Numbered from the stretch's first letter, positions 1 through 6,309 are shown. The stretch: 6,552 bases of DNA from Lactobacillales bacterium (GCA_031257815.1 JAIRNX010000151.1:1-6552), one strand, 5' to 3'. Numbers and translations: made by a program. Notes: generated by a model from the sequence alone, not told the origin.

Positions 1-1
1 A

Positions 2-799
2 ATGTTTGGCTTTGCTATTGATGAAACACCAGAGTTTATGCCTTTGCCGATTGCTTTAAGTCATCGCTTAGTACGGCGTTTAACTAAGCTGCGTAAATCT
101 GGAGAACTACCTTATTTGCGCCCAGATGCCAAATCACAAGTAACTGTCGAATATGATGAAAATGGTCATTCTGTGCGAGTGGATACGATTGTTATTTCAA
201 CACAACATGATTCTGACGTTTCATTAGAACAAATTAAAAAGGATCTTCATGAAAAAGTAATTGCCGCTGTTGTTCCAGCTGAGTTGTTAGATGAAGAAAC
301 AAAATACTTTATTAACCCAACAGGACGTTTTGTAATTGGTGGACCGCAAGGAGATTCTGGTTTAACAGGACGCAAAATTATCGTTGATACATATGGGGGA
401 TATGCTCGTCATGGTGGCGGTGCTTTCTCAGGAAAAGATCCAACAAAAGTTGACCGTTCAGCGTCTTACGCTGCACGCTATATTGCCAAAAATTTGGTTG
501 CAAGTGGGATTGCAAAGAAAGCAGAAGTTCAATTAGCTTATGCAATTGGGGTTGCTCATCCAGTTTCAATTGCGGTTGATACATTTGGAACGAGTGATAT
601 TGCAAAAGATCAAATAATCAAAGCTGTTCGTGAAAATTTTGATTTACGTCCTGAAGGAATTATTCAAATGCTTGATCTACGTCGTCCAATCTACAGACAA
701 ACAGCAGCTTATGGACATTTTGGTCGAACAGATATTGATCTGCCTTGGGAGCGTTTGGACAAAGTTGATGCATTAAGAACCTGTCTACTATCTCCATAA
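2..799 (+). CDS. metK: S-adenosylmethionine synthetase (methionine adenosyltransferase), 5'-truncated by the window
   Basis: MetK makes S-adenosylmethionine from methionine and ATP, releasing phosphate and pyrophosphate, in the cytoplasm. The 265 visible residues match the middle and C-terminal domains. They begin with MFGFA, which in the family directly follows the GAGDQG signature, so about 115-120 N-terminal residues lie upstream of the window; the first ATG is internal, not the real start. Visible landmarks are HRLVRRL (21-27), LRPDAKSQV (39-47), [13 protein letters not shown] (103-115), [14 protein letters not shown] (120-133), the second MetK signature [17 protein letters not shown] (138-154) and the conserved end [14 protein letters not shown] segment (233-242). 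The core is intact and should be active. The last seven residues (RTCLLSP) and the TAA are encoded inside a palindromic element that begins at about 773, so this C-terminal tail is probably not ancestral. luxS follows on the same strand. Identification is very secure. Confidence 0.97.
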   Translation: MFGFAIDETPEFMPLPIALSHRLVRRLTKLRKSGELPYLRPDAKSQVTVEYDENGHSVRVDTIVISTQHDSDVSLEQIKKDLHEKVIAAVVPAELLDEETKYFINPTGRFVIGGPQGDSGLTGRKIIVDTYGGYARHGGGAFSGKDPTKVDRSASYAARYIAKNLVASGIAKKAEVQLAYAIGVAHPVSIAVDTFGTSDIAKDQIIKAVRENFDLRPEGIIQMLDLRRPIYRQTAAYGHFGRTDIDLPWERLDKVDALRTCLLSP

Positions 800-940
800 T
801 TGCGACTTTTTTGGTAATTTTTTGCTTTTCTTCGTCAAAAAGCCTCGATTTAGCACCACTAAATCTGCGTTTTTTTCCTAGAAACGCGTAAAAATTTCTC
901 AAAAAATTCATCAATAGAGAGATAGTAGACAAGTTCTAAG
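773..940. repeat. ~168 bp imperfect palindromic element (MITE-like / EFAR-like) spanning the metK stop codon
   Basis: The two ends are inverted repeats: AGAACCTGTCTACTATCTC at 776-794 and its complement at 919-937, with 18 of 19 positions matching. Weaker complementarity continues inward for about 30 more bases through T-rich (left) and A-rich (right) arms. The centre holds small hairpins: GCTTTT/AAAAGC (824-829 with 838-843), GATTTAG/CTAAATC with a 5-base loop (847-865) and GCGTTT/AAACGC (867-872 with 882-887); the last two cannot both extend far. TAAGAA occurs directly repeated at 774-779 and 937-942 and could be a target duplication, although it overlaps the inverted ends. There is no credible ORF inside, so any movement would need a transposase in trans. 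From memory, E. faecalis carries modular palindromic repeats called EFAR, mostly about 170 bp; assignment to that family is inference. It fills nearly the whole metK-luxS gap and, as RNA, would fold into a long stem. Confidence 0.8.
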
Positions 941-972
941 AAATAGTATTAAAAAATAGGAAAGGAAGTATT

Positions 973-1434
973 ATGGCTCAAATTGAAAGTTTTTTGCTAG
1001 ATCACACCAAAGTAACAGCACCGTATGTTCGTATTGCTGGCAAAGAAAAACAAGAAAATGTCAAAATTACAAAATATGACTTGCGGTTTGTGCAGCCCAA
1101 TTTAGAAGAAATTCCAACTGGCGTTCTTCATACCTTAGAACATTTAGTAGCTACTAAATTAAGAGATAAGTTAGAAGGAATTATTGATATCTCGCCAATG
1201 GGTTGTCGCACTGGCTTTTATTTAATTTTATGGGGCGAATACGATACAGCTACTGTCCGAGATGCTCTAACAAATGTTTTAAAATTTGTAACTACCGCCA
1301 AAGTTGCAGATGTTCCTGCTGTTTCAGCGAAAGAATGCGGAAATTATCGTGATCATTCTCTTTTTGGAGCACAAGAATATGCTAAGCAAATTCTAAAAAA
1401 AGGAATTTCTAGCGATCCATTTACAAGAAAATAA
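973..1434 (+). CDS. luxS: S-ribosylhomocysteine lyase / autoinducer-2 synthase LuxS
   Basis: LuxS is a cytoplasmic metalloenzyme that cleaves S-ribosylhomocysteine into homocysteine and 4,5-dihydroxy-2,3-pentanedione, the precursor of the AI-2 signal, closing the activated methyl cycle. The 153 residues match the usual length of about 150-160. Metal ligands are H53 and H57 in HTLEH and C122 in KECGNY; E56 (the catalytic glutamate) and C78 in SPMGCRTGF are present, as is the N-terminal DHTKVTAP (10-17) and the RF at 38-39. All catalytic positions are therefore intact. The ATG at 973 is set by AAAGGAAG (961-968). The preceding metK supplies SAM, so the two genes are the beginning and end of one cycle and may share a transcript; the nucleosidase Pfs that links them is not in the window. 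A palindromic element lies between them. A Rho-independent terminator follows. Confidence 0.97.
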   Translation: MAQIESFLLDHTKVTAPYVRIAGKEKQENVKITKYDLRFVQPNLEEIPTGVLHTLEHLVATKLRDKLEGIIDISPMGCRTGFYLILWGEYDTATVRDALTNVLKFVTTAKVADVPAVSAKECGNYRDHSLFGAQEYAKQILKKGISSDPFTRK

Positions 1435-1456
1435 AATTATAATTTTATTAACAATT

Positions 1457-1481
1457 AGCGCGGCAAGTCGGCGCTTTTTTG
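1457..1481 (+). terminator. Rho-independent terminator after luxS
   Basis: AGCGC (1457-1461) pairs with GCGCT (1471-1475) around a 9-base loop, followed directly by a run of T (1475-1480) and a second T run after GC (1483-1489). It lies 23 bases after the luxS stop, where a terminator is expected. The stem is short but entirely GC except for its base. An AT-only palindrome at 1430-1449 overlaps the luxS stop and may add to the structure. Confidence 0.75.
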
Positions 1482-1494
1482 CTTTTTTTGCGTA

Positions 1495-1522
1495 TTGGCT
1501 ATTACCAACAAAATACTATGAT
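1495..1522 (+). promoter_or_regulatory. candidate promoter for the cardiolipin synthase gene
   Basis: TTGGCT (1495-1500) and TATGAT (1517-1522) are separated by 16 bases, giving 4/6 and 5/6 matches to the vegetative sigma-A consensus. A transcript from here would start near 1529 and carry a leader of about 140 bases including the hairpin at 1605-1625. A second, weaker candidate is TTGTTT (1567-1572), 17 bases, TAGAAT (1590-1595), whose start would fall almost on that hairpin. Which of them is used cannot be decided by eye. The rest of the 1490-1671 interval shows no small ORF with a ribosome binding site and no riboswitch that I recognise. Confidence 0.4.
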
Positions 1523-1604
1523 TTCATTTTAAATAATGTAATGATAATCTCGTATTCACCACTCACTTGTTTTGTTGTTCTATTTAGCATAGAATAATTT
1601 TTAC

Positions 1605-1631
1605 GGCTGGACATAAGCTCCAGCCTATTTT
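1605..1631 (+). terminator. GC-rich hairpin plus T tract in the leader of the cardiolipin synthase gene
   Basis: GGCTGGA (1605-1611) and TCCAGCC (1619-1625) form a perfect 7-bp stem with the loop CATAAGC, followed by TATTTTT. In form it is an intrinsic terminator. It lies 46 bases before the cardiolipin synthase start and about 130 bases after the luxS terminator, so it is either a backup terminator for luxS read-through or an attenuator for transcripts started at about 1529. Hairpins of the GGCTGGGACA type are, from memory, common between genes in enterococci and staphylococci, so it may also be a dispersed repeat. Confidence 0.65.
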
Positions 1632-1671
1632 TGCGATTTTGGCGAAATTAATTTTATGAGAGGTTAAATAG

Positions 1672-3141
1672 ATGATCCATTATCTGCCAATTATTTGGGA
1701 TTTTATTCATCAAAATATTTCAACTTCTATTTTGATTTTAAATATTTTATTAAGTATTGTGATTGTTTTCCGAGAAAAGAAACCATCTGCTAGCACATGG
1801 GCATGGATTTTAGTTTTAAATTTTATTCCCATCGTGGGCTTTTTTCTTTATCTACTGTTGGGTCGAGGACTAAGTCGCGTTCGTTTATTTGACTTGCAGA
1901 TCCAAAAAAAAATGGGAATGATGGAAGAGTTAGCAAAGCAGAAAGAAAAAATGCGTTTAGGTGAATATCCTAATCCTTCTGTTGGTAATATGGATGCTCG
2001 TGGTTTGATTCACATGGTGAGCGTTTTTGAAAACAATTATTACGCATCTCATTCAAAAGTAAAACTATTTACAGACGGGCGTAAAAAGTTTGATGCCTTG
2101 ATTCAAGATATTAAAAACGCCAAAAATCATATTCATTTTGAATATTATATTTTCCGAATGGATGGTTTGAGCCAAGAAATCTATGCTGAATTACTAGCAG
2201 CACAAAAACGTAGCGTAAAGGTGCGAATATTACTTGACGCTTGGGGCTCGCATTGTGTTAAAAAGAAAGACTTTCGTGAGTTAATTCATGAAGGGGGAGA
2301 TGTTGTTTTCTTCTTTCCAATTAAGCCAATTTTTAGCTTCCGGGTCAATTATCGCAATCATCGAAAAATTGTTGTAATTGACGGCAAAATTGCTTATACA
2401 GGCGGTTTTAATGTTGGCGACGAATACTTAGGACTTTCTCCAAAGTTTGGTTATTGGCGAGATAACCATCTGCGTTTAACCGGAGAAGGCGTGTATTCCT
2501 TGCAAAATCGCTTTATCATGGATTGGAATTCGCAACATTCAAATGAGATTAAAAAGCCTGAAAAGTATTTCCCCAAAGAAATGGATTGGGGAGATTTGCA
2601 TTTGCAAATTGTAACTAGCGGTCCAAACTCCAGTGAAGAAGAAATCAAAAATGTTTATTTAAAAATGATAAATATGGCCCAAAAAGAAATTTTAATTCAA
2701 ACGCCTTATTATATTCCGGATAATTCGATTCATGAAGCATTGAAAACAGCACTAATGAGTGGTGTTAGTGTGCGTTTACAAATTCCTAATAAACCAGATC
2801 ATCCGTTTGTTTATTGGGCAACTTATTCATTTGCTGCAGAGTTGCTGAATTATGGCGCTGTTGTTGAAACATACGAAAAAGGTTTTGTACATGCTAAAAC
2901 ACTAATCATTGATCGTGCAATAGTAAGTATTGGTTCAGCCAATATTGATGTCCGTTCATTTAATCTGGACTTTGAAGTAAACGCATTAATCTACAATAAA
3001 GACTTTGCAGAAAAAGCACGACAAGCGTTTTATGCGGATGAAACCGACTATCATGTGGTCACAAAAGAAGAATATGAGTCTCGTTCACTGATTATTCGTT
3101 TTAAAGAAAGTTTAGCTAGATTGATTTCGCCGTTGCTGTGA
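1672..3141 (+). CDS. cls: cardiolipin synthase (phospholipase D superfamily, membrane-bound)
   Basis: Cardiolipin synthase condenses two phosphatidylglycerol molecules into cardiolipin and glycerol at the cytoplasmic membrane. The 489 residues equal the normal length of the bacterial ClsA type. The N-terminus has two hydrophobic segments (about 15-33 and 41-63) separated by a short charged stretch with the WAWILVLNFIPIVGFFLYLL signature of the family. Two catalytic HKD motifs follow: H230-K232-D237 in NHRKIVVIDG with GGFN at 244-247, and H407-K409-D414 in VHAKTLIID with GSANIDVRS at 421-429. Both have every key residue, so the enzyme should be active. The ATG is preceded by GAGAGG (1658-1663) with 8 bases of spacing. 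The gene stands alone on its strand, with a long leader containing a terminator-like hairpin, and ends only 8 bases from the end of the convergent lgt. Firmicutes often have more than one cls paralogue; this window cannot say which one this is. Confidence 0.96.
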   Translation: MIHYLPIIWDFIHQNISTSILILNILLSIVIVFREKKPSASTWAWILVLNFIPIVGFFLYLLLGRGLSRVRLFDLQIQKKMGMMEELAKQKEKMRLGEYPNPSVGNMDARGLIHMVSVFENNYYASHSKVKLFTDGRKKFDALIQDIKNAKNHIHFEYYIFRMDGLSQEIYAELLAAQKRSVKVRILLDAWGSHCVKKKDFRELIHEGGDVVFFFPIKPIFSFRVNYRNHRKIVVIDGKIAYTGGFNVGDEYLGLSPKFGYWRDNHLRLTGEGVYSLQNRFIMDWNSQHSNEIKKPEKYFPKEMDWGDLHLQIVTSGPNSSEEEIKNVYLKMINMAQKEILIQTPYYIPDNSIHEALKTALMSGVSVRLQIPNKPDHPFVYWATYSFAAELLNYGAVVETYEKGFVHAKTLIIDRAIVSIGSANIDVRSFNLDFEVNALIYNKDFAEKARQAFYADETDYHVVTKEEYESRSLIIRFKESLARLISPLL

Positions 3142-3149
3142 TTAGAGCA

Positions 3150-3941
3150 TTATACAAAAAGCTTTCTCTTTCGTTTAAAGTAGACAAAAACGACAGCTAG
3201 ACAAAAGAAAATAAATGATAAAACTTGTGAGATGCGAAGGTGAGCAAAAATCATTAAGCTATCATTGCGCATTCCTTCAATAAAAAAACGACCGAATGCA
3301 TACCATGCAACATATTGCCAAAAAATCTCACCTTCACGGTAAAAACTTCTTCGATGACGCAGCAGTAAAATTAAAACTAAACCTAATAAATTCCACAAAG
3401 ATTCATATAAAAAAGTAGGTTGATAGTAAATACCGTCAATCTTCATTCCCTCAACAATAAACGATGGCAAATGAAGCGTTGAATGCAGGAAAGATTTGGT
3501 TGTTACTGATCCATATGCTTCTTTGTTGATAAAATTGCCCCAACGCCCTAGTACTTGTGCTAAAAGAACACTAGGAGCTAAGATATCCAAAAATTTAAAA
3601 AACGATAAGTGGCGTTTTTTACAAAAAACAAAAAGACAAACAATTCCTGTAAGCAAACCGCCATAAATGGCCAAACCTCCATTCCAAATTGCAAAAATCT
3701 CCGCAGGATTTGCAAGATAGTATGAAAGGTTAAATATTACATAATATAAACGTGCTCCTAAAAACCAAAAAGGTAATGTATATATTACAAAATCAAGAAT
3801 AGCATCTAAAGCAAAACCAACTTTTTTTGCTTCTTTGCAAGCCATAAAGACACCAATAACAATTCCTAAAGCAATTAAAACAGCATACCAACGAATGTTA
3901 AATGGCCCAAGACGCAAGGCAATTGGTGAGGTATCTAACAA
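3150..3941 (-). CDS. lgt: prolipoprotein diacylglyceryl transferase
   Basis: Lgt transfers the diacylglyceryl group of phosphatidylglycerol to the lipobox cysteine of prolipoproteins, the first step of lipoprotein maturation, in the cytoplasmic membrane. The 263-residue protein is hydrophobic throughout, with about seven membrane segments. The Lgt signature GRWGNFINKEAYG is at 132-144; other family marks are IRWYAV (16-21), NGGLAIYGG (87-95), YYQPTFLYES (172-181) and GRFFIEGMRND (217-227). The start is TTG (3939-3941), chosen because AAAAGGAG (complement of 3950-3957) lies 8 bases before it and no in-frame ATG precedes the conserved SPIALRLGP start. Only 20 bases separate it from the hprK stop, so the two are co-transcribed and likely translationally coupled, the conserved hprK-lgt arrangement of Firmicutes. 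No convincing terminator follows; the gene runs into the end of the cardiolipin synthase gene. Confidence 0.97.
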   Translation of the reverse strand: MLDTSPIALRLGPFNIRWYAVLIALGIVIGVFMACKEAKKVGFALDAILDFVIYTLPFWFLGARLYYVIFNLSYYLANPAEIFAIWNGGLAIYGGLLTGIVCLFVFCKKRHLSFFKFLDILAPSVLLAQVLGRWGNFINKEAYGSVTTKSFLHSTLHLPSFIVEGMKIDGIYYQPTFLYESLWNLLGLVLILLLRHRRSFYREGEIFWQYVAWYAFGRFFIEGMRNDSLMIFAHLRISQVLSFIFFCLAVVFVYFKRKRKLFV

Positions 3942-3961
3942 GTTTTTCTCTCCTTTTATTT

Positions 3962-4894
3962 TTAAGTTGAGTTTTCTTGAATAAGTTGCGTTAAACGTTG
4001 TTCAAATTTTTCCGTAGCATCAAAGCCCATTGTGTGAGCACGAAAATTCATTGCGGCAACTTCAATAATCGTGGATAAATTGCGTCCTGTTTTAACAGGG
4101 ACACGAATTTGCGAAACATTAACATCTTTGATTGAAATCATCGCATCATCGCTACCTAAACGATCGTACGTTTTATCCTTAGACCATTGTTCCAAATAAA
4201 TTACCAGTTGTATCTGCACCATTTCCCGCACGGAGCTGGTACCAAATAAATTCATAACATTGATAATTCCTACACCGCGAATTTCAAGTAAATGCTTTAA
4301 AATTTCAGGTGGTTCACCAATGAGAGTTAATTCATCTTTTTGATAGACATCAACACGATCATCAGCAATTAAACGATGTCCATTTTTGATTAACTCTAAA
4401 GCTGTTTCTGATTTTCCAATCCCAGAATCACCTTGAAGTAAGACACCAAGGCCATAAATATCCATTAAAACACCATGAATGCTAACTCGCTTAGCTAAAC
4501 GTTCATCTAAAAAATTAGTAATCACTCCCACTAAACGTGAAGTTGCTAGTGGAGAACGTAAAATAGCAATTTGAGCTTCTTTTGCAGCTGTGACAAACTC
4601 TTCTGGACAAGCTAATCCACGTGAAATAATCATAGCCGGCAGACCTTTTGCAAACATTTCTTTTAAAACTTTTTGTTTTTGATCAGCAGTCATGTGATTT
4701 ATAAAAGAAATTTCTTTTCTTCCAAATATTTGCAAATGATCAGGAGCATAATAATTAAAATAACCTGTTAATTCCAAACCAGGACGTGAAATATCACTAA
4801 CCATAATTTTTCGTTCAAGAGCTTTTGTCTTGCCAACAATTACTTCTAATTTTAATTTTTTAATTAATTCATCAACTTTGACAAAATCACTCAA
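3962..4894 (-). CDS. hprK: HPr kinase/phosphorylase
   Basis: HprK/P is a cytoplasmic bifunctional enzyme that phosphorylates HPr, the phosphocarrier of the sugar phosphotransferase system, on Ser46 when glycolytic intermediates are high, and dephosphorylates it when phosphate is high. P-Ser-HPr is the corepressor of CcpA, so this gene controls carbon catabolite repression. The 310 residues match the family length. The N-terminal domain (about 1-130) precedes the kinase core with H140, the Walker A motif GDSGIGKS (155-162), ADDRVD (177-182, catalytic aspartate pair) and the family signature [16 protein letters not shown] (203-218); RVPVKTGRN (264-272) is the conserved C-terminal region. All key residues are present. 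It starts at TTG (4892-4894) behind AAGGAG with 9 bases of spacing; no ATG upstream fits. It is the first gene of the hprK-lgt operon, divergent from the folate enzyme gene, and its leader contains a long hairpin. Confidence 0.97.
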   Translation of the reverse strand: MSDFVKVDELIKKLKLEVIVGKTKALERKIMVSDISRPGLELTGYFNYYAPDHLQIFGRKEISFINHMTADQKQKVLKEMFAKGLPAMIISRGLACPEEFVTAAKEAQIAILRSPLATSRLVGVITNFLDERLAKRVSIHGVLMDIYGLGVLLQGDSGIGKSETALELIKNGHRLIADDRVDVYQKDELTLIGEPPEILKHLLEIRGVGIINVMNLFGTSSVREMVQIQLVIYLEQWSKDKTYDRLGSDDAMISIKDVNVSQIRVPVKTGRNLSTIIEVAAMNFRAHTMGFDATEKFEQRLTQLIQENST

Positions 4895-4903
4895 GCCAAT
4901 CAG

Positions 4904-4909
4904 CTCCTT
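4904..4909 (-). promoter_or_regulatory. Shine-Dalgarno that sets the hprK TTG start
   Basis: Read on the minus strand this is AAGGAG, 9 bases before TTG (4892-4894). It is the only purine-rich site near the start of the conserved HprK sequence, and there is no in-frame ATG or GTG between it and the coding start, so the non-ATG start is well supported. The long hairpin of this leader ends only a few bases upstream of the site (4914-4918). Confidence 0.8.
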
Positions 4910-4913
4910 ACGG

Positions 4914-4961
4914 CTTAGAACCTGTTAACTTCGCTCCGAGACAAGTTAATAGGTTTCTTAA
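4914..4961. repeat. long hairpin in the hprK leader, possible short member of the metK-luxS repeat family
   Basis: The arms 4918-4931 and 4943-4956 form a 14-bp stem with two G-T wobbles, closing an 11-base loop (4932-4942). There is no T run on either side in the position needed for a terminator. Read on the minus strand it starts TTAAGAA and ends CAGGTTCTAAG; the 168 bp element at 773-940 starts TTAAGAA and ends CAAGTTCTAAG. The shared termini, with 9 identical bases AGAACCTGT at 776-784 and 4917-4925, suggest a common family in opposite orientations, with this copy lacking the central modules. If the hprK promoter lies around 4992-5021, the hairpin is part of the hprK mRNA, close to its ribosome binding site. 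CTTA is directly repeated at 4914-4917 and 4957-4960. Confidence 0.7.
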
Positions 4962-4967
4962 ATCTCA

Positions 4968-4996
4968 TGGAAAGATATCCGTTATTTAGGTATAAT
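4968..4996 (+). promoter_or_regulatory. promoter for the folate cyclo-ligase / rhomboid operon
   Basis: A perfect TATAAT (4991-4996) lies 17 bases after TGGAAA (4968-4973, 4/6 match to TTGACA). Transcription would start near 5003, giving a leader of about 40 bases with AAGG (5032-5035) ahead of the ATG at 5042. This is the best-looking promoter in the window. It starts just past the hairpin at 4914-4961. Confidence 0.65.
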
Positions 4997-5021
4997 AATA
5001 ACATTAATCGGCTATATGCAA
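4992..5021 (-). promoter_or_regulatory. candidate divergent promoter for hprK-lgt
   Basis: On the minus strand TTGCAT (5021-5016) is followed by two overlapping TATTAT hexamers: one at 5000-4995 with a TG one base upstream (extended -10, 15-base spacing) and one at 4997-4992 with 18-base spacing. It overlaps the -10 of the opposite promoter, so the two RNA polymerases would compete for the same DNA. The hprK leader would be about 90-95 bases long and would include the hairpin. Confidence 0.4.
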
Positions 5022-5041
5022 AAAGGGCAGCAAGGTAGCAA

Positions 5042-5593
5042 ATGGAAAGTCAAAAGTATAAAGAAAAATTACGCCACCAAACACTTCAGCTTTTAAAAAA
5101 TTTTACAGGTGATATACGTACACAAGCAGAAAAAAATTTATACCCAAAACTAACAGTAAGCTCTAATTGGAGGCAAGCAAGCTGCATCGCTTTAACCATT
5201 TCTTTACCTTTTGAAATCAATACTAAACCACTGATTCAGCAAGCATGGAAGGAACAAAAACAAGTTGTTGTTCCTATCACCAAAAATGATAACCAAATAG
5301 ACTTTTTCCAAATCACTCCCCAAACCAGCTGGAAAATCTCGTCATTTGGTGTCAAAGAACCCATTAATACTAAGTTAATCACCAAAGAAGAAATTGACTT
5401 AATCCTTGTTCCTGGTATTGTTTATAATAAAAGCGGTTACCGTATTGGTTTTGGCAAAGGCTTTTATGATCGTTATTTAGCGGATTTTCCTGGCTGTACT
5501 GCCAGTTTAGTTTTTGCTTGGCAAATCAATAATACTTGGCAGCCGACAAATTTTGATCAAAAAGTGCAAAAATTATACATTGGAGAAAAGTAA
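5042..5593 (+). CDS. yqgN: 5-formyltetrahydrofolate cyclo-ligase (5,10-methenyltetrahydrofolate synthetase)
   Basis: This small cytoplasmic enzyme converts 5-formyltetrahydrofolate to 5,10-methenyltetrahydrofolate with ATP hydrolysis, returning a storage or inhibitory folate to one-carbon metabolism. The 183 residues fit the family (about 180-200). The diagnostic block is LILVPGIVYNKSGYRIGFGKGF followed by YDRYL, at about 120-146: the substrate and ATP/Mg site with its glycine-rich GFGKGFYDRYL. FGVKEP (102-107) and the N-terminal basic helix KEKLRHQTLQLLK (7-19) also fit. The ATG is set by AAGG 6 bases upstream. It is the first gene of a plus-strand operon: its stop TAA is immediately followed by the ATG of the rhomboid gene. 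The same pair (yqgN followed by a rhomboid gene) is known from Bacillus subtilis, which is the basis for the symbol. The TATAAT promoter upstream is shared by the operon. Confidence 0.93.
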   Translation: MESQKYKEKLRHQTLQLLKNFTGDIRTQAEKNLYPKLTVSSNWRQASCIALTISLPFEINTKPLIQQAWKEQKQVVVPITKNDNQIDFFQITPQTSWKISSFGVKEPINTKLITKEEIDLILVPGIVYNKSGYRIGFGKGFYDRYLADFPGCTASLVFAWQINNTWQPTNFDQKVQKLYIGEK

Positions 5594-6289
5594 ATGAGGA
5601 TTTTGAAGCGGCACTTTTATGATATACCGTACATCACGTACACTTTTCTAATTATTCAATCTATTGTTTTTTTAGCAATGCAAGCATCACCAATAGGTGC
5701 TACCAACATCAAAACAATTATTAACTTCGGTGGCTTGTATCATCCTTATATTACTCAATTACATGAATACTGGCGTTTAATCACCCCTGTTTTTGTGCAT
5801 ATTGGCTTCTACCATTTTCTTTTTAATTCCTTTGTACTCTTTTTTCTAGGCGAGCAAGTGGAGAATCTTTATGGGCACATTCGTTTTTTACTGATTTATC
5901 TACTTTCAGGAATCAGTGGTAATATTTTAAGTTTTGCCATGCATAATAACTCGATTTCCGCCGGGGCTTCCACTTCTATTTTTGGGATGTTTGGCGCTTT
6001 TATTATTTTAAAGTATTATTTTCCCCATAACCAAGTATTATCGACACTTGTAAAGCAATATACTTTTTTGGTGGCTTTAAATCTAATCTTTAATCTTTTT
6101 GACTCATCAATTGATATCTGGGGACATATTGGTGGGATCATTGGAGGGATTTTAACTGGAATTATCTTAGCTGTCCCTAAACAAGCTAAATATTACCGCG
6201 TTATTGAACGGATTAGTGCTGGAATTTTACTGATAGCTCTTATGGTTATATTTTTAATACTTGGTTTTGCAAGAGCAAAATTTGTTTGA
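5594..6289 (+). CDS. rhomboid family intramembrane serine protease
   Basis: Rhomboids are polytopic membrane proteases that cut substrates within or next to transmembrane helices. The 231 residues hold about six to seven hydrophobic segments (roughly 12-30, 63-86, 97-116, 122-141, 155-170, 177-194, 207-225). The catalytic serine is S126 in GASTSIFG (124-131) and the catalytic histidine is H178 in WGHIGGIIGG (177-186); the supporting H74 and N78 are in YHFLFNSFVLFFLG (73-86), and the WR of loop L1 is at 60-61. The dyad is complete. The residue after the serine is threonine rather than the more usual glycine, a variant I recall from lactic acid bacterial rhomboids. Unlike B. subtilis GluP (about 500 residues) it lacks the long N-terminal and TPR domains, so only the core is present. 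The ATG abuts the previous stop, and its ribosome binding site GGAG (5582-5585) lies inside the upstream gene. Substrates are unknown. Confidence 0.94.
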   Translation: MRILKRHFYDIPYITYTFLIIQSIVFLAMQASPIGATNIKTIINFGGLYHPYITQLHEYWRLITPVFVHIGFYHFLFNSFVLFFLGEQVENLYGHIRFLLIYLLSGISGNILSFAMHNNSISAGASTSIFGMFGAFIILKYYFPHNQVLSTLVKQYTFLVALNLIFNLFDSSIDIWGHIGGIIGGILTGIILAVPKQAKYYRVIERISAGILLIALMVIFLILGFARAKFV

Positions 6290-6309
6290 AAAAAGGACGG
6301 ATAGATAAA

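Noticed and set aside
378..605. 75-codon minus-strand ORF inside metK
   Set aside because: It lies wholly within the conserved MetK coding frame, has low-complexity composition rich in Q, L and H, and has no recognisable domain: an antisense shadow.
660..932. 90-codon minus-strand ORF across the metK end and the palindromic element
   Set aside because: Half of it is antisense to metK and the rest is element sequence; no family resemblance, and the start lies within the element. Probably an accident of the palindrome.
920..955. luxS promoter with a -35 (TAGACA, 926-931) provided by the right end of the palindromic element
   Set aside because: No acceptable -10 lies 16-18 bases downstream; TAGTAT (944-949) is only 12 bases away. 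Too weak to annotate.
1430..1449. Perfect 20-base AT-only palindrome overlapping the luxS stop
   Set aside because: It has no loop and only A/T pairs, so it forms a weak hairpin at best; likely compositional or a minor helper of the nearby terminator rather than a protein binding site.
1490..1671. SAM or other riboswitch between luxS and cls
   Set aside because: No conserved riboswitch core was recognisable; the only clear structure is the simple hairpin at 1605-1625.
2451..2648. 65-codon minus-strand ORF inside the cardiolipin synthase gene
   Set aside because: Antisense to a strongly conserved gene and without motifs or an independent promoter.
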